Source: JBATTK01 sp049670505 (GTDB taxonomy: Bacteria; Bacteroidota; Bacteroidia; Flavobacteriales; Flavobacteriaceae). Taken from it: 64,000 nucleotides of DNA. Below are positions 44,867 to 53,613 of this stretch, piece after piece. The DNA lies in the NCBI GenBank assembly GCA_049670505.1, contig JBATTK010000036.1, positions 62,001 to 126,000 on the forward strand, in the 5' to 3' direction. A model generated the notes under the pieces. It saw only the letters and a list, made by a program, of their open reading frames with translations, was not told the origin of the DNA and made no database searches. The number at the start of each line of letters is the position of its first letter. The first letter of the stretch is position 1. The translations under genes were made by a program, and so were the position numbers.

Positions 44867-45080
44867 GCACTATATCTAAATAAAAAACAATCCTTTTACC
44901 GCTAATGGACCCTTCCAAAGGAAATACATCATCACTTCCCTTATAAGCTTTCACCAATTTCTGGTCTTTCTTTTTCAAGGTATATTCGGCACTTTGAACT
45001 GCAAAACCATATCCTCCGGGCTGCTCTGGCCATATTACGGCAAAACTTGCATAAAAGGGATTGTAAAAACCTGATATATG
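44841..45080 (-). pseudogene. Startless gene remnant, family unknown
   Basis: The reverse strand is open for 79 codons with protein-like composition (for example FAVIWPEQPGGYGFAVQS and YTLKKKDQKLVKAYKGSDD) but has no ATG, GTG or plausible upstream start; a TGA, lying inside the FNR box of the next USP, closes it on the 5' side. It ends in TAA at 44841, overlapping the regulator gene by 26 bases. It looks like the 3' part of a gene whose front was replaced when the USP promoter arrived. No family is recognised. Confidence 0.35.
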
Positions 45081-45114
45081 TCATAGTTTCCACCCTTCTA
45101 CAAAGTTAATTTTA
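45072..45114 (+). promoter_or_regulatory. FNR-type promoter: box 45072-45083, -7 element 45107-45114
   Basis: TGATATATGTCA, 23 bp, TAATTTTA. The USP start codon is 60 bp from the box centre. Confidence 0.72.
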
Positions 45115-45137
45115 CCCTGTTTTTTAATGTTTATCCA

Positions 45138-46040
45138 ATGAAGAATATTCTATTGCCAACAGATTTTTCCGATAGTGCTTGGAATGCTACGAAATATGCT
45201 ATTGAATTATTCAAACATGAAGAATGTACCTTTCATTTGTTGAATACCTATACCCCGACCATTGCCCATAGCCGTTTTATGGCAATGGCTACCAAGGGAA
45301 CACAAGTGGAAGACGTTATACGCTCCAATTCCGAAAAGGGATTGCAAAAGATCCTGACCGATATTAAACAAAAGCACAATTACCCCAGACATAATTTTGT
45401 ACTAATTTCTTCCTTTAATCTGTTGGTAGAGGAAATTAAGGATATTGTTGCGAACAAAGGGATAGATTTTATTGTAACAGGTACTAAAGGGGCCTCTGGC
45501 TTGGAAGAAGTTTTTATGGGCAGTAATACCGTGCGGATTATAAAAGCGATTAAAAATTGTCCCGTTTTGGCCATTCCCATGGGCTTTGAATTTGTACGAC
45601 CTTCCGAAATTGTTTTTGCCACCGATTTTAATAGATTTTACACCACGTCCGAATTACAGCCCCTGATAGATTTGGCCAAAGTTTTTAACGCTACCATTAG
45701 AATAGTGCATGTACAGTACGAAATTAAGGCGTTGACGGAAATTCAACAGTTTAATCTGGATATGCTACGTAAGTACTTAAACAATATTGAACATTATGTG
45801 CATACGGTCTCCGAACTTAATTCTGTTTCCAAGACCCTGGAAGTATTTGCGGAAGAACTGGACATACATTTGTTGGCCATGTTACACTATCAACATAGTT
45901 ATATGGAAAAAATGACACGTGAACCTATTATAAAACGGGTCGCTTTCCACACGCAAATACCTTTGTTGGTCATACCGGAATTAGGCATGGGTGGGGTATC
46001 AAAATCTAAAAAAGTCAGAAAAAATACGCTATTAGTTTAA
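45138..46040 (+). CDS. Universal stress protein, tandem domain (array member 1)
   Basis: 300 residues, the longest of the array because of a basic C-terminal tail (KSKKVRKNTLLV). ATP loop in domain 1: G115-TK-G118...G128-S129. Domain 2 begins IVFATDFNRFY and lacks the loop; in its place is MLHYQHSYMEKMTREP. The end IPLLVIPELG groups it with the proteins at 54649 and 55689. Own FNR-type promoter. Confidence 0.9.
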   Translation: MKNILLPTDFSDSAWNATKYAIELFKHEECTFHLLNTYTPTIAHSRFMAMATKGTQVEDVIRSNSEKGLQKILTDIKQKHNYPRHNFVLISSFNLLVEEIKDIVANKGIDFIVTGTKGASGLEEVFMGSNTVRIIKAIKNCPVLAIPMGFEFVRPSEIVFATDFNRFYTTSELQPLIDLAKVFNATIRIVHVQYEIKALTEIQQFNLDMLRKYLNNIEHYVHTVSELNSVSKTLEVFAEELDIHLLAMLHYQHSYMEKMTREPIIKRVAFHTQIPLLVIPELGMGGVSKSKKVRKNTLLV

Positions 46041-46463
46041 TTCACTCCGTGCAATCGTCAGTTGAAACCCTACCTTAGGCAGGTAAACTTGCTTGTGGTT
46101 TCCATAAAACTATTTCATAATTTGACCATATGCCTTCGATACGATTGCCGCGCAATCACTCAGGCACCTATATATGGTCATTGAGTGATTTTCAATTTGA
46201 AAATCGTATCGAAATGACATTCCAGTTTCCAGTTTCTGGTTATCTAGTTATCCAACGGCAAAGACCTACTGTTTACTACCACTGCCTACTAGATATTACC
46301 AACCGTTTACTTTTGTATTGGTGCCCTTTTCTTATATTCCAACCTATACACCTTCAGGGCAAGACTTTTAGTTTCCAATAAACTATTTCGTAATTTAACC
46401 ATGTGCCTTCGATACGATTGCCGCGCAATCACTCAGGCACCTAACAGGGTCATCGGGTGATTT
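46041..46463. repeat. Spacer with two REP-like doublets (46123-46220, 46396-46470)
   Basis: No gene is seen. 46123-46220 is the best copy: TGACCATAT...ATATGGTCA encloses GTGCCT...AGGCAC and GATTGC-cgc-GCAATC, followed by GATTTTC-aattt-GAAAATC. The second copy begins at 46396 and runs a few bases into the end of the small gene at 46464. Between them lie CAGTTTCCAGTTTCTGG and GTTATCTAGTTATCCAACGGCAAAG words shared with 3950-4000 and 57380-57410. Confidence 0.75.
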
Positions 46464-46691
46464 TCAAAAGGTTTGATCCCCAATAGGCCGATCCTCATAA
46501 AAATCCTTGAAAGTCTTAGTAGTGCTATAATTGTCGGTCAATACCCTGTAGACCATGAACACGATCATAATTTGGCCTAAAACAGTAACGTAGAATACCC
46601 AATTGAAGGGAAAGTTCATGGCGGCCATTATCGTAACGGTCAGGAGTAGCATAGTAGTAACAACTACCCAGAACATAGCTGAAGTTCTCAT
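46464..46691 (-). CDS. Small two-helix membrane protein, unknown
   Basis: 75 residues with two hydrophobic helices (about 4-25, 30-50) and a charged end (KTFKDFYEDRPIGDQTF). The TVLGQIMIVFMVYRVLTDNYSTTKTFKDFYEDRP part resembles short conserved membrane proteins of flavobacteria, but I cannot name a family. No FNR-type box precedes it. It stands alone between repeats and deoD. Confidence 0.6.
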   Translation of the reverse strand: MRTSAMFWVVVTTMLLLTVTIMAAMNFPFNWVFYVTVLGQIMIVFMVYRVLTDNYSTTKTFKDFYEDRPIGDQTF

Positions 46692-46809
46692 ACTTTTTTA
46701 GTTTCAAGATATAAAGAAAGTTGCCGTTACACTGTTAAAGAAACATTATTTTTAGTGACTGTTTTGAAATATATGAGATATACCCAAGTAGTGGGAACCG
46801 GGTATTATT

Positions 46810-47508
46810 CTAGAGGATTCCCAGGGCAATTTTGACCATTTCCGCAAAAGTGGTCTCCCGTTCCTCGGTACTGGATCGTTTTCCGTTGACCAAGGAATCC
46901 GAGATCGTCAAAATTGCCAATGCCCTTATATTATGTTTTGCGGCTACGGTATAGAGTCCGGCCGCTTCCATCTCTACACAAAGCACTCCATAATCTGCCC
47001 ATAGTTTATAGGCTTCCGGATTGTCCTCATGAAACTCGTCCGCAGAAAGTACGTTGCCCGCTTTAATGGGAATACCATGATCATTGGCATAGGCGGCCGC
47101 TTTCATGAAAAGATCAAAATTGGCGGTAGGCGCATAATCCATATGTGCAAATCTCGTGTTGTTGATGCCAGAGGTGGTAGAGGCGGACATGGCCAACACA
47201 ACATCCCGGACTTCTATATTTTCTTGGTAAGATCCGGCCGTACCTAATCGGACTATATTCTTAACGTCATAGGAGGTGATGAGTTCGTGATAATAGATCA
47301 ATGCAGAGGGTATGCCCATACCACTACCTTGAACGGACACCCGTTTACCTTTGTAGATTCCTGTATAACCCAACATTCCGCGAATTTCGTTATAGCAGAA
47401 AACATCTTCTAAAAAAGTTTCTGCGATCCATTTAGCACGTAAGGGATCTCCGGGCATCAACACCGTTTCGGCGATTTCCCCATTTTTTGCACCAATATGT
47501 AAGCTCAT
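46810..47508 (-). CDS. deoD: Purine nucleoside phosphorylase DeoD
   Basis: 232 residues, hexameric (E. coli-type) PNP. VLMPGDPLRAKWIAETFLED and GSGMGIPSALIYYHELI are phosphate- and ribose-binding segments, VEMEAAGLY binds the ribose, and TISDSLVNGKRSS carries the catalytic Asp. It splits purine (deoxy)nucleosides with phosphate. It overlaps deoC by 4 bases, giving a deoxynucleoside salvage operon. Confidence 0.93.
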   Translation of the reverse strand: MSLHIGAKNGEIAETVLMPGDPLRAKWIAETFLEDVFCYNEIRGMLGYTGIYKGKRVSVQGSGMGIPSALIYYHELITSYDVKNIVRLGTAGSYQENIEVRDVVLAMSASTTSGINNTRFAHMDYAPTANFDLFMKAAAYANDHGIPIKAGNVLSADEFHEDNPEAYKLWADYGVLCVEMEAAGLYTVAAKHNIRALAILTISDSLVNGKRSSTEERETTFAEMVKIALGIL

Positions 47509-48173
47509 AATTTTTGGTTTTGATTGGAAGTAACAATGGCGATTCCGGAAGATGTTCCGATTCTGGAAACCCCCAATTTAATATATTGTAGCGCGGTAAC
47601 CCTATCCTTAATACCGCCGGACGCCTTTATGGCCACTTTGTCCCTAACTACTTCCTTCATCAAGGATACATCAGCTAAAGTAGCCCCTGCGGTGCCAAAA
47701 CCCGTGGAAGTCTTTACAAAATCGGCTCCCGCCTCGACCGTCAAACGGCAAGCTTTCACTTTTTCTTCCTTAGTAAGATAACAGGTTTCAATAATGACCT
47801 TTAGAACTGTATCACCGATAGCTTTTTTAATAGTGGAAATTTCTTGTTGTACCTGATCGTACTGTCCGGATTTTAACCAGCCGATATTGATGACCATATC
47901 TATTTCGTCCGCACCATTTTGAACGGCTGTGGTAGCTTCGAATACTTTTGCCGTGGTGGACATGGCTCCAAGCGGAAACCCAATAACGGCCGCCAATTTG
48001 ATAGTCGTTTGTTCCAGCTCCTTTTTGGCCAAGGAAATGTAACACCCATTTACACAAACCGCATAAAAATGATACCTTTTGGCCTCTGCGCAAAGTTTTT
48101 TGATAGCGCTAATTGTCGCCGAAGCACTTAATAGCGTATGGTCAATATAGCTTTCTAACTGTAGTACTCCCAT
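47505..48173 (-). CDS. deoC: Deoxyribose-phosphate aldolase DeoC
   Basis: Using the ATG at 48173 gives 222 residues (MGVLQLESYIDHTLL); a longer TTG start adds residues not typical of the family. The Schiff-base Lys lies in VAIKASGGI, and the second Lys in VLKVIIETCYL. It cleaves deoxyribose 5-phosphate to acetaldehyde and glyceraldehyde 3-phosphate, taking the product of DeoD plus a phosphopentomutase encoded elsewhere. Confidence 0.93.
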   Translation of the reverse strand: MGVLQLESYIDHTLLSASATISAIKKLCAEAKRYHFYAVCVNGCYISLAKKELEQTTIKLAAVIGFPLGAMSTTAKVFEATTAVQNGADEIDMVINIGWLKSGQYDQVQQEISTIKKAIGDTVLKVIIETCYLTKEEKVKACRLTVEAGADFVKTSTGFGTAGATLADVSLMKEVVRDKVAIKASGGIKDRVTALQYIKLGVSRIGTSSGIAIVTSNQNQKL

Positions 48174-48246
48174 TGTTCTTACAAGATACGCCAAATTCTT
48201 AAAAATGTTTCCTGAGCATCATCTTTACTCCTGTACATTAAAGAAA

Positions 48247-48651
48247 TTACTGAAACAATAATTTTAGTTTGGCCAACAGGATCAATTCCGATTTATTTTT
48301 CCTTGCGAAGGAATCAGCTATGGCGTCCGCCGTATCCAGCGTTAATTTTTTGACCGCAGGCGTAAATTTTTCACCTTGATCTTTGTAAAACCGAACGAAT
48401 TTCTCATAACAAGTGTTACCATCCTTTTCGTACTCCAAAAGCCAATCGAATACGGTTTCTATCTGAAAGGCGGCATCGGTACCGTACTCATCTTCAATAG
48501 TATCCACATCCAACCAACGTTCACGTACCAGTCTTTTCAAAGTTTCTAGTTCTTTCACGTGAATACTTTTGTCGGCCATGGCGACCGCATAAAAAAGATT
48601 TCCCATGTTTTGGTAAAATTCGTTCCCTATTCGTTGTGAATTTAACATCGC
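48247..48651 (-). CDS. TerB-like helical protein
   Basis: 134 residues from the ATG at 48651. An ATG 24 bases upstream exists but would begin before the predicted transcription start, so the promoter decides the shorter form. The helical segment NLFYAVAMADKSIHVKELETLKRLVRERW resembles the TerB/DjlA N-terminal fold. No other domain is present. Function is unknown; TerB proteins are tied to metal or stress responses. An FNR-type promoter directly upstream puts it in the low-oxygen set. Confidence 0.6.
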   Translation of the reverse strand, partial: AMLNSQRIGNEFYQNMGNLFYAVAMADKSIHVKELETLKRLVRERWLDVDTIEDEYGTDAAFQIETVFDWLLEYEKDGNTCYEKFVRFYKDQGEKFTPAVKKLTLDTADAIADSFARKNKSELILLAKLKLLFQ

Positions 48652-48672
48652 TTCATTTTTTTCTATCCGCTT

Positions 48673-48715
48673 CAAAAATATAAGCTATCACTTCATATTT
48701 TTATGATAAAAATCA
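48673..48715 (-). promoter_or_regulatory. FNR-type promoter for the TerB-like gene: box 48704-48715
   Basis: TGATAAAAATCA with a perfect TATTTTTG on the reverse strand (48680-48673) after 23 bp. The centre is 58 bp from the 48651 start codon. The LOV kinase start at 48739 is too close to be driven by this box in the forward direction, though binding could affect it. Confidence 0.7.
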
Positions 48716-48738
48716 GTTATAAAGTTTAATTTAGGGGC

Positions 48739-50661
48739 ATGAAGGTTTTCCAGAAAAACAGCAACATTTTTAATCTTCTTTCCGAAGGAGTTTCTGAAGG
48801 TATTATAGTGGTCAATGAAAAACAGCTCATAGTGGCCTCAAACTCTTCCGCAGAGGAGATGTTCGGCTATGGAAAGGACGAACTGATCGGTAAATTATTG
48901 AATACCCTGATTCCCGCTAGGTACCACGGCACCCATATTACTCATTTTACGAGCTTCCATAAAAAGAGCAGTAAGCGTAAAATGGGAAGAAACGAAGATT
49001 TGTATGGAGTCCGAAAGAATGGAAAGGAGTTATCCCTGGAGGTTGGCCTTAATCCTTTTGTATTGTACGGCAATACCTATATCATGGCTTTAATGAAGGA
49101 TATTACGGAACGCAAGAGAATTAAAAAGGACCTCACCATTAAAAGTGAAGCCTTACAATCCGCTTTTAACGGAATCATCATTACCGATGCTTTACTAGAA
49201 GATAATCCCATTATTTATTATAATACAGCTTTTGAGGTATTAACCGGATACTCAGAGGAAGATATCGTTGGTAAAAATTGCCGTTTTCTCCAGAAAGAGG
49301 ATAAAAACCAAGATGGTATCAGGGAAATGAACAAGGCCATTAAAGAGGGCAGAAGTTGTCAGGTCATCGTACGTAATTACAAAAAGGACGGCACCCTGTT
49401 TTGGAATGAGATTGCCATGACCCCGATTCTTGATGAACGGGGGAGTATTATTCACTATATAGGTATACAAAATGATATTACCGAGCGTATCATAGCGGAA
49501 CAGGAAAGAAACCATTGGGCCAAAATATTTGATGAATCATTAAATGAGATTTATGTTTTTGATTCCAAATCCTTTCGTTTTGTGGACGTTAATCATGGGG
49601 CGCAACGCAATATTGGATATTCGGCGGAGGAACTTAGATCCCTTACTCCGGCGGATCTAATGCCGGACTATACACAGGAGGAACTCAAACAAACCGTGGC
49701 ACCTCTCACCAGTGGAAAGCAGGAAAAAATTAAGTTTGAAACCGTACATCGGCGAAAGAAAGGTAGTACGTATCCGGTAGAAGTACATCTACAGCTGTCT
49801 ACCTTGGGAAACAAAAAGGTATTTGTGGCCGTAATCCTCGATATTACGGAACGAAAATACTATACGGAACGATTAGAGAAAAAGGTAAGGGAGCGAACGG
49901 AACAATTACAGGAGGCCCTTTCCAAGGAAAAAGAACTGAACGAACTTAAAACACGGTTTTTGTCGTTGGTATCACATGAGTTTAAAACACCCTTGAGCAG
50001 TATTCTTACTTCCACTACCTTATTGTCCAAATATACCCGCGGCGACCAACAGGAAAAGCGCAACAAACATGTGGACACCATAAAGAGCAAGGTAAAGTAT
50101 CTAGATACCATACTCAATGATTTTTTGTCGGTGGAACGCTTGGAATCAGGGAAGGTAAATTACAAGTTTACGACTTTTCCCCTCAGCAAATTGGTAAACG
50201 AAGTGGTTTACGACGCTAATATGTTACTAAAAACGGGACAGCGGATTCAATACCCGGAACAGATAGACGAGCAGATTATAGAATTTGACGAGAAAATACT
50301 GGAATTGGTCTTATCCAATCTTTTGCACAACGCCATTAAATATTCGCCCGAAGATTCTATCATAGACATTCAGGTACATCAAAAAGGGAACGATTTGGTT
50401 TTAAAGGTAATCGACCAAGGAATGGGCATCCCGGAAGTGGATCAGAAGTTTATTTTTAATCGCTATTTCAGGGCGCAGAACGCTTTGTTGAACCAAGGTA
50501 CCGGAATAGGATTGAATATTGTAAGGAGACATCTTGAAAATTTAGATGGATCTATTACCTTTAGAAGTACAGAAAATGTCGGAAGTACATTTATCATAAA
50601 AATACCCAAAGGTCTTGATCAAAATACCAAGGATGAAGAAAGTGCTGTTGATAGAGGATGA
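48739..50661 (+). CDS. LOV/PAS sensor histidine kinase
   Basis: 640 residues, no membrane helix. PAS1 spans about 8-122. PAS2 (about 135-250) is a LOV domain with the photoactive motif GKNCRFLQ (Cys181), and the flavin contacts of YtvA are matched at N213, N223 and Q244 (IGIQNDIT). PAS3 spans about 255-375. A coiled coil is followed by the HisKA domain with H413 in VSHEFKTPLSSIL and an HATPase domain (about 505-628, NAIKYSP, DQGMGI, GTGIGLNI). It should sense blue light and possibly other cues with PAS1 and PAS3. Overlaps the regulator gene behind it by 29 bases. Confidence 0.92.
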   Translation: MKVFQKNSNIFNLLSEGVSEGIIVVNEKQLIVASNSSAEEMFGYGKDELIGKLLNTLIPARYHGTHITHFTSFHKKSSKRKMGRNEDLYGVRKNGKELSLEVGLNPFVLYGNTYIMALMKDITERKRIKKDLTIKSEALQSAFNGIIITDALLEDNPIIYYNTAFEVLTGYSEEDIVGKNCRFLQKEDKNQDGIREMNKAIKEGRSCQVIVRNYKKDGTLFWNEIAMTPILDERGSIIHYIGIQNDITERIIAEQERNHWAKIFDESLNEIYVFDSKSFRFVDVNHGAQRNIGYSAEELRSLTPADLMPDYTQEELKQTVAPLTSGKQEKIKFETVHRRKKGSTYPVEVHLQLSTLGNKKVFVAVILDITERKYYTERLEKKVRERTEQLQEALSKEKELNELKTRFLSLVSHEFKTPLSSILTSTTLLSKYTRGDQQEKRNKHVDTIKSKVKYLDTILNDFLSVERLESGKVNYKFTTFPLSKLVNEVVYDANMLLKTGQRIQYPEQIDEQIIEFDEKILELVLSNLLHNAIKYSPEDSIIDIQVHQKGNDLVLKVIDQGMGIPEVDQKFIFNRYFRAQNALLNQGTGIGLNIVRRHLENLDGSITFRSTENVGSTFIIKIPKGLDQNTKDEESAVDRG

Positions 50662-51685
50662 TACCGCCTTACGGGAAAATACGGCGGAACTATTGGAGCT
50701 TTCCAATTATCAGGTAATTACTGCTCCAAATGGCAAGATCGGGATAGAGAAAGCAAAAGAGCTTCAACCGGATATTGTGGTGTGCGATATTATGATGCCC
50801 GAAATAGATGGCTATACAGTTTTGCAGGAGTTGTCCATGGACGAAACCGTAAAACATGTCCCCTTTATTTTTTTATCGGCAAAGACCGAGCATAAAGAGA
50901 TACGGAAAGGAATGGATTTAGGTGCGGACGATTACCTTACCAAACCTTTTGAGGAGGAAGATTTGATGAGTGCCATCGAAAGTAGACTGGCAAAGGCAGA
51001 AATACTTGCCCGGATAATCGAAGACCCGGTTCAAATAAGGGAGGATTCCGAGGAGCAGATGCGTACCCTTAATGAACTAAAGGATTTTTTTGATGATCAT
51101 GGGGAAATCCATAACTTTTCAAAAGGAGAGCACATTTACAGCGAAGGAGATCACTCCAACAAGATTTACCTTATTCTGGAAGGTGTGGTCAAATGCCATA
51201 AAATAGATGAAGATGGCAAAGAATTGATTACTTCCCTACATCCTATGGACGATTTTTTGGGTTTCACCTCCTTCTTGGACAATATCCCGTATCAAGAATC
51301 GGCTACGGTGGTGGAAGACGTGGTACTTGCCGGAGTATCCAAGAACAATCTGAAATATATCTTGGAGAAAAACCATAATGTTTCCCTGGAACTAATGCGA
51401 CTCCTTACGGAGAACATCACGGAAATAAAAGAACAATTGCTTCAAATGGCCTATAGCTCGGTACGAAAAAAAACGGCCCAAACATTAATTCAGTTTGCGG
51501 AAATTCTAAATAAGAGGTCGGATGACCCTATTAAAATTTCCCGAAACGATCTTGCCAGTGTTGCCGGTATTGCCACTGAAAGCTTAATACGCACACTTTC
51601 AGGTTTTAAAAAGGAAGGGCTTATTGCCATAGAGGGCAGAAATATCCGCATCTTGGAACTCAAGGCACTTCAATATGTGAGTTGA
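50633..51685 (+). CDS. Receiver-CRP fusion response regulator
   Basis: 350 residues from the ATG at 50633 (MKKVLLIEDD). Receiver domain 1-120: acidic D9 and D10, phospho-acceptor D52 in VVCDIMMPE, and K104. A cNMP-binding-like domain spans about 150-260, followed by a Crp HTH whose recognition helix is IATESLIRTLSGF (313-325), nearly the same as that of the FNR-type protein at 44180. It is the evident partner of the LOV kinase. Phosphorylation would thus control a CRP-type DNA-binding domain rather than the usual OmpR or NarL type. Confidence 0.9.
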   Translation: MKKVLLIEDDTALRENTAELLELSNYQVITAPNGKIGIEKAKELQPDIVVCDIMMPEIDGYTVLQELSMDETVKHVPFIFLSAKTEHKEIRKGMDLGADDYLTKPFEEEDLMSAIESRLAKAEILARIIEDPVQIREDSEEQMRTLNELKDFFDDHGEIHNFSKGEHIYSEGDHSNKIYLILEGVVKCHKIDEDGKELITSLHPMDDFLGFTSFLDNIPYQESATVVEDVVLAGVSKNNLKYILEKNHNVSLELMRLLTENITEIKEQLLQMAYSSVRKKTAQTLIQFAEILNKRSDDPIKISRNDLASVAGIATESLIRTLSGFKKEGLIAIEGRNIRILELKALQYVS

Positions 51686-51747
51686 CCTCTATTTCCTTGG
51701 AATACATGCAAATAGATTAAAATATTTTTTATAATTGTTCGGAAACA

Positions 51748-51790
51748 TGATTTTTGTCATAACACACCTTGCACCATACCTATAATTTTG
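51748..51790 (+). promoter_or_regulatory. FNR-type promoter: box 51748-51759, -7 element 51783-51790
   Basis: TGATTTTTGTCA, 23 bp, perfect TAATTTTG. It fixes the USP start at 51811 because an upstream in-frame ATG (51769) precedes the predicted transcription start. Confidence 0.78.
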
Positions 51791-51810
51791 TGTATGAAGT
51801 AGTAAGTGCA

Positions 51811-52647
51811 ATGAAGAATGTTCTAATTCCCACCGATTTTTCCGATAATTCTTGGAGTGCCATAAAATATGCACTAGGATTTTTGAAGAACACCTCTTGC
51901 AACTTTTATCTTTTGCACATTGCGGATATGGGAGAACATCCCGTGAAGCGACTTTCTTTTTCTCCGATCAGCTATCAGGAGAATACTCCCTCTAAGAAAA
52001 AACTGGAAGGTGTCTTAAAAAGTGTAAAACGACTGACCAATAAGGCAAAACATAAAACTTTCACGGTATTGGAATACGGTTCTTTCATTGATGCGATGCG
52101 ACGTATGGTTCCTGAAAAGAAAATAGATCTGATCGTAATGGGGACCAAAGGAGCCTCTGGAATGAAGAAGCTTATTATAGGGAGCAATACCGGGGACGTA
52201 ATCACCAAAGTACAATGCAATACCTTGGTTATTCCGGAAGCCGTAAGTTATCACAAACCAAAAGAAGTAGTATTTCCTACCGATTACAATATTTTTTATT
52301 CCAATTCTATTTTAGAAGTAATATCGGAAGTACTGTTCATGAACAGTTCCAATCTTAGGGTAATCCACGTTTTAAAGGGCAATGGAAAATTATCCGAGTA
52401 CCAACAGGCCAATAAAGAATATCTACAAGACTATCTAAGCGAGGTTCTTCCGGAGCGGAACAGCTTTCATACCATACATGAAAAAAAAACGATCAAAGGG
52501 ATACAAAACTTTATAACCGATCGGCAGGTAGACCTCATGATCATGGTTGCCAAAAATCTTAATTTTTTACAACAGATTTTATTCGATTCCACAGTGGAGA
52601 AAGTAAGCTTCCACACAGAAGTACCATTTTTGGTGATACACGAATAA
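51811..52647 (+). CDS. Universal stress protein, tandem domain (array member 2)
   Basis: 278 residues. ATP loop G111-TK-G114...G124-S125. In domain 2, MIMVAKNLNFLQQILFDST replaces the loop and the protein ends VPFLVIHE; the USP at 57578 has the same unusual pattern, so these two are sister paralogues. The 42-base upstream in-frame extension was rejected on promoter grounds. Confidence 0.9.
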   Translation: MKNVLIPTDFSDNSWSAIKYALGFLKNTSCNFYLLHIADMGEHPVKRLSFSPISYQENTPSKKKLEGVLKSVKRLTNKAKHKTFTVLEYGSFIDAMRRMVPEKKIDLIVMGTKGASGMKKLIIGSNTGDVITKVQCNTLVIPEAVSYHKPKEVVFPTDYNIFYSNSILEVISEVLFMNSSNLRVIHVLKGNGKLSEYQQANKEYLQDYLSEVLPERNSFHTIHEKKTIKGIQNFITDRQVDLMIMVAKNLNFLQQILFDSTVEKVSFHTEVPFLVIHE

Positions 52648-52680
52648 TTAGCTATCCTAAAAATTTCAGTTTTTTTTGAC

Positions 52681-52723
52681 TGATAAATGTCATTGTTTTC
52701 ATTCCAATGGGCAAATATCTTTA
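52681..52723 (+). promoter_or_regulatory. FNR-type promoter: box 52681-52692, -7 element 52716-52723
   Basis: TGATAAATGTCA, 23 bp, TATCTTTA. The USP start codon is 64 bp from the box centre. The box lies inside an upstream in-frame ORF extension, arguing for the start at 52751. Confidence 0.72.
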
Positions 52724-52750
52724 TCCTTAAAGAAAAAGAAAGATAAAAGT

Positions 52751-53596
52751 ATGCAGACCTTATTGATTCCTACGGATTTTTCAACAAATGCAAAACAGGC
52801 TATTGCACACGCATTGGAGCTTTATAGATGTGAGCGGACCAATTTTTACTTTTTGCATGCCTATGCGGATGAGGTCTATGAGCTGGGTAAATCCCAAACA
52901 AGGGATTCCTTGAAGCAGTTAAGAAAAAAGGTACAACGAAAGAACGATACCCTATTACAGAAACTCCTAACGCAAATAGAGGGAGAAGCACCTAACCCCA
53001 AACACACCTACCAAGTAGTATCCACATTTGAATCCCTGGTCGATGCGGTAAACGATTTTGTGGATCAGGTAGATATTGATCTTATTATTATGGGTACAAA
53101 GGGAATGACCGCTGACAGTACCATTACCTTTGGTAGCCAAACGGTACAGGTTTTCAAGTATGTAAAATGTCCTGTTTTGGCTATTCCTCAGGGCTATAGG
53201 TACCAACAACCTAAAAAAATCCTGTTCCCCACGGATTATATGTTGCCCTTTAAAAGGCGGGAACTGAAGTTGTTGGACGAAATTGCGGGATCTTTTAAAT
53301 CAGAGATCCATTGCCTTTACATTTCGGGATTAGAAAAGCTATCGTTCCGTCAAGAAGACAATAAACTTTTCTTGCAAAAATCCTTATCCAGGGCATTTCT
53401 GTTTTTTAAACGATGTGATAATACGGATAGGGTAGCGGCTATTATGGAGTATATCGCAAAGGAAAATATCGATATGCTGGTTATGGTCAACTCTCGTCAT
53501 TCTTTTCTTGAAGATACCTTGTACAAATCTACGGTGGATAAAATAGGGCTAACAGTAGATATCCCCTTTTTGGTAATGCAAAATCTACCTCGATAA
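52751..53596 (+). CDS. Universal stress protein, tandem domain (array member 3)
   Basis: 281 residues. ATP loop G115-TK-G118...G128-S129, with an unusual filling (MTADSTITF). Domain 2 starts ILFPTDYMLPF and carries VNSRHSFLEDTLYKS in the loop position. It has a Lys/Arg-rich helix near 55-70. First gene of a probable two-gene operon with the USP 17 bases downstream. Confidence 0.9.
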   Translation: MQTLLIPTDFSTNAKQAIAHALELYRCERTNFYFLHAYADEVYELGKSQTRDSLKQLRKKVQRKNDTLLQKLLTQIEGEAPNPKHTYQVVSTFESLVDAVNDFVDQVDIDLIIMGTKGMTADSTITFGSQTVQVFKYVKCPVLAIPQGYRYQQPKKILFPTDYMLPFKRRELKLLDEIAGSFKSEIHCLYISGLEKLSFRQEDNKLFLQKSLSRAFLFFKRCDNTDRVAAIMEYIAKENIDMLVMVNSRHSFLEDTLYKSTVDKIGLTVDIPFLVMQNLPR

Positions 53597-53613
53597 CTTT
53601 AAAATGACGTACA

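Noticed and set aside
46041..46463. REP-like palindromes as transcription terminators or attachment sites
   Set aside because: No T-tract follows the stems, and the same element recurs in unrelated spacers, which fits a dispersed repeat better than a terminator or att site.
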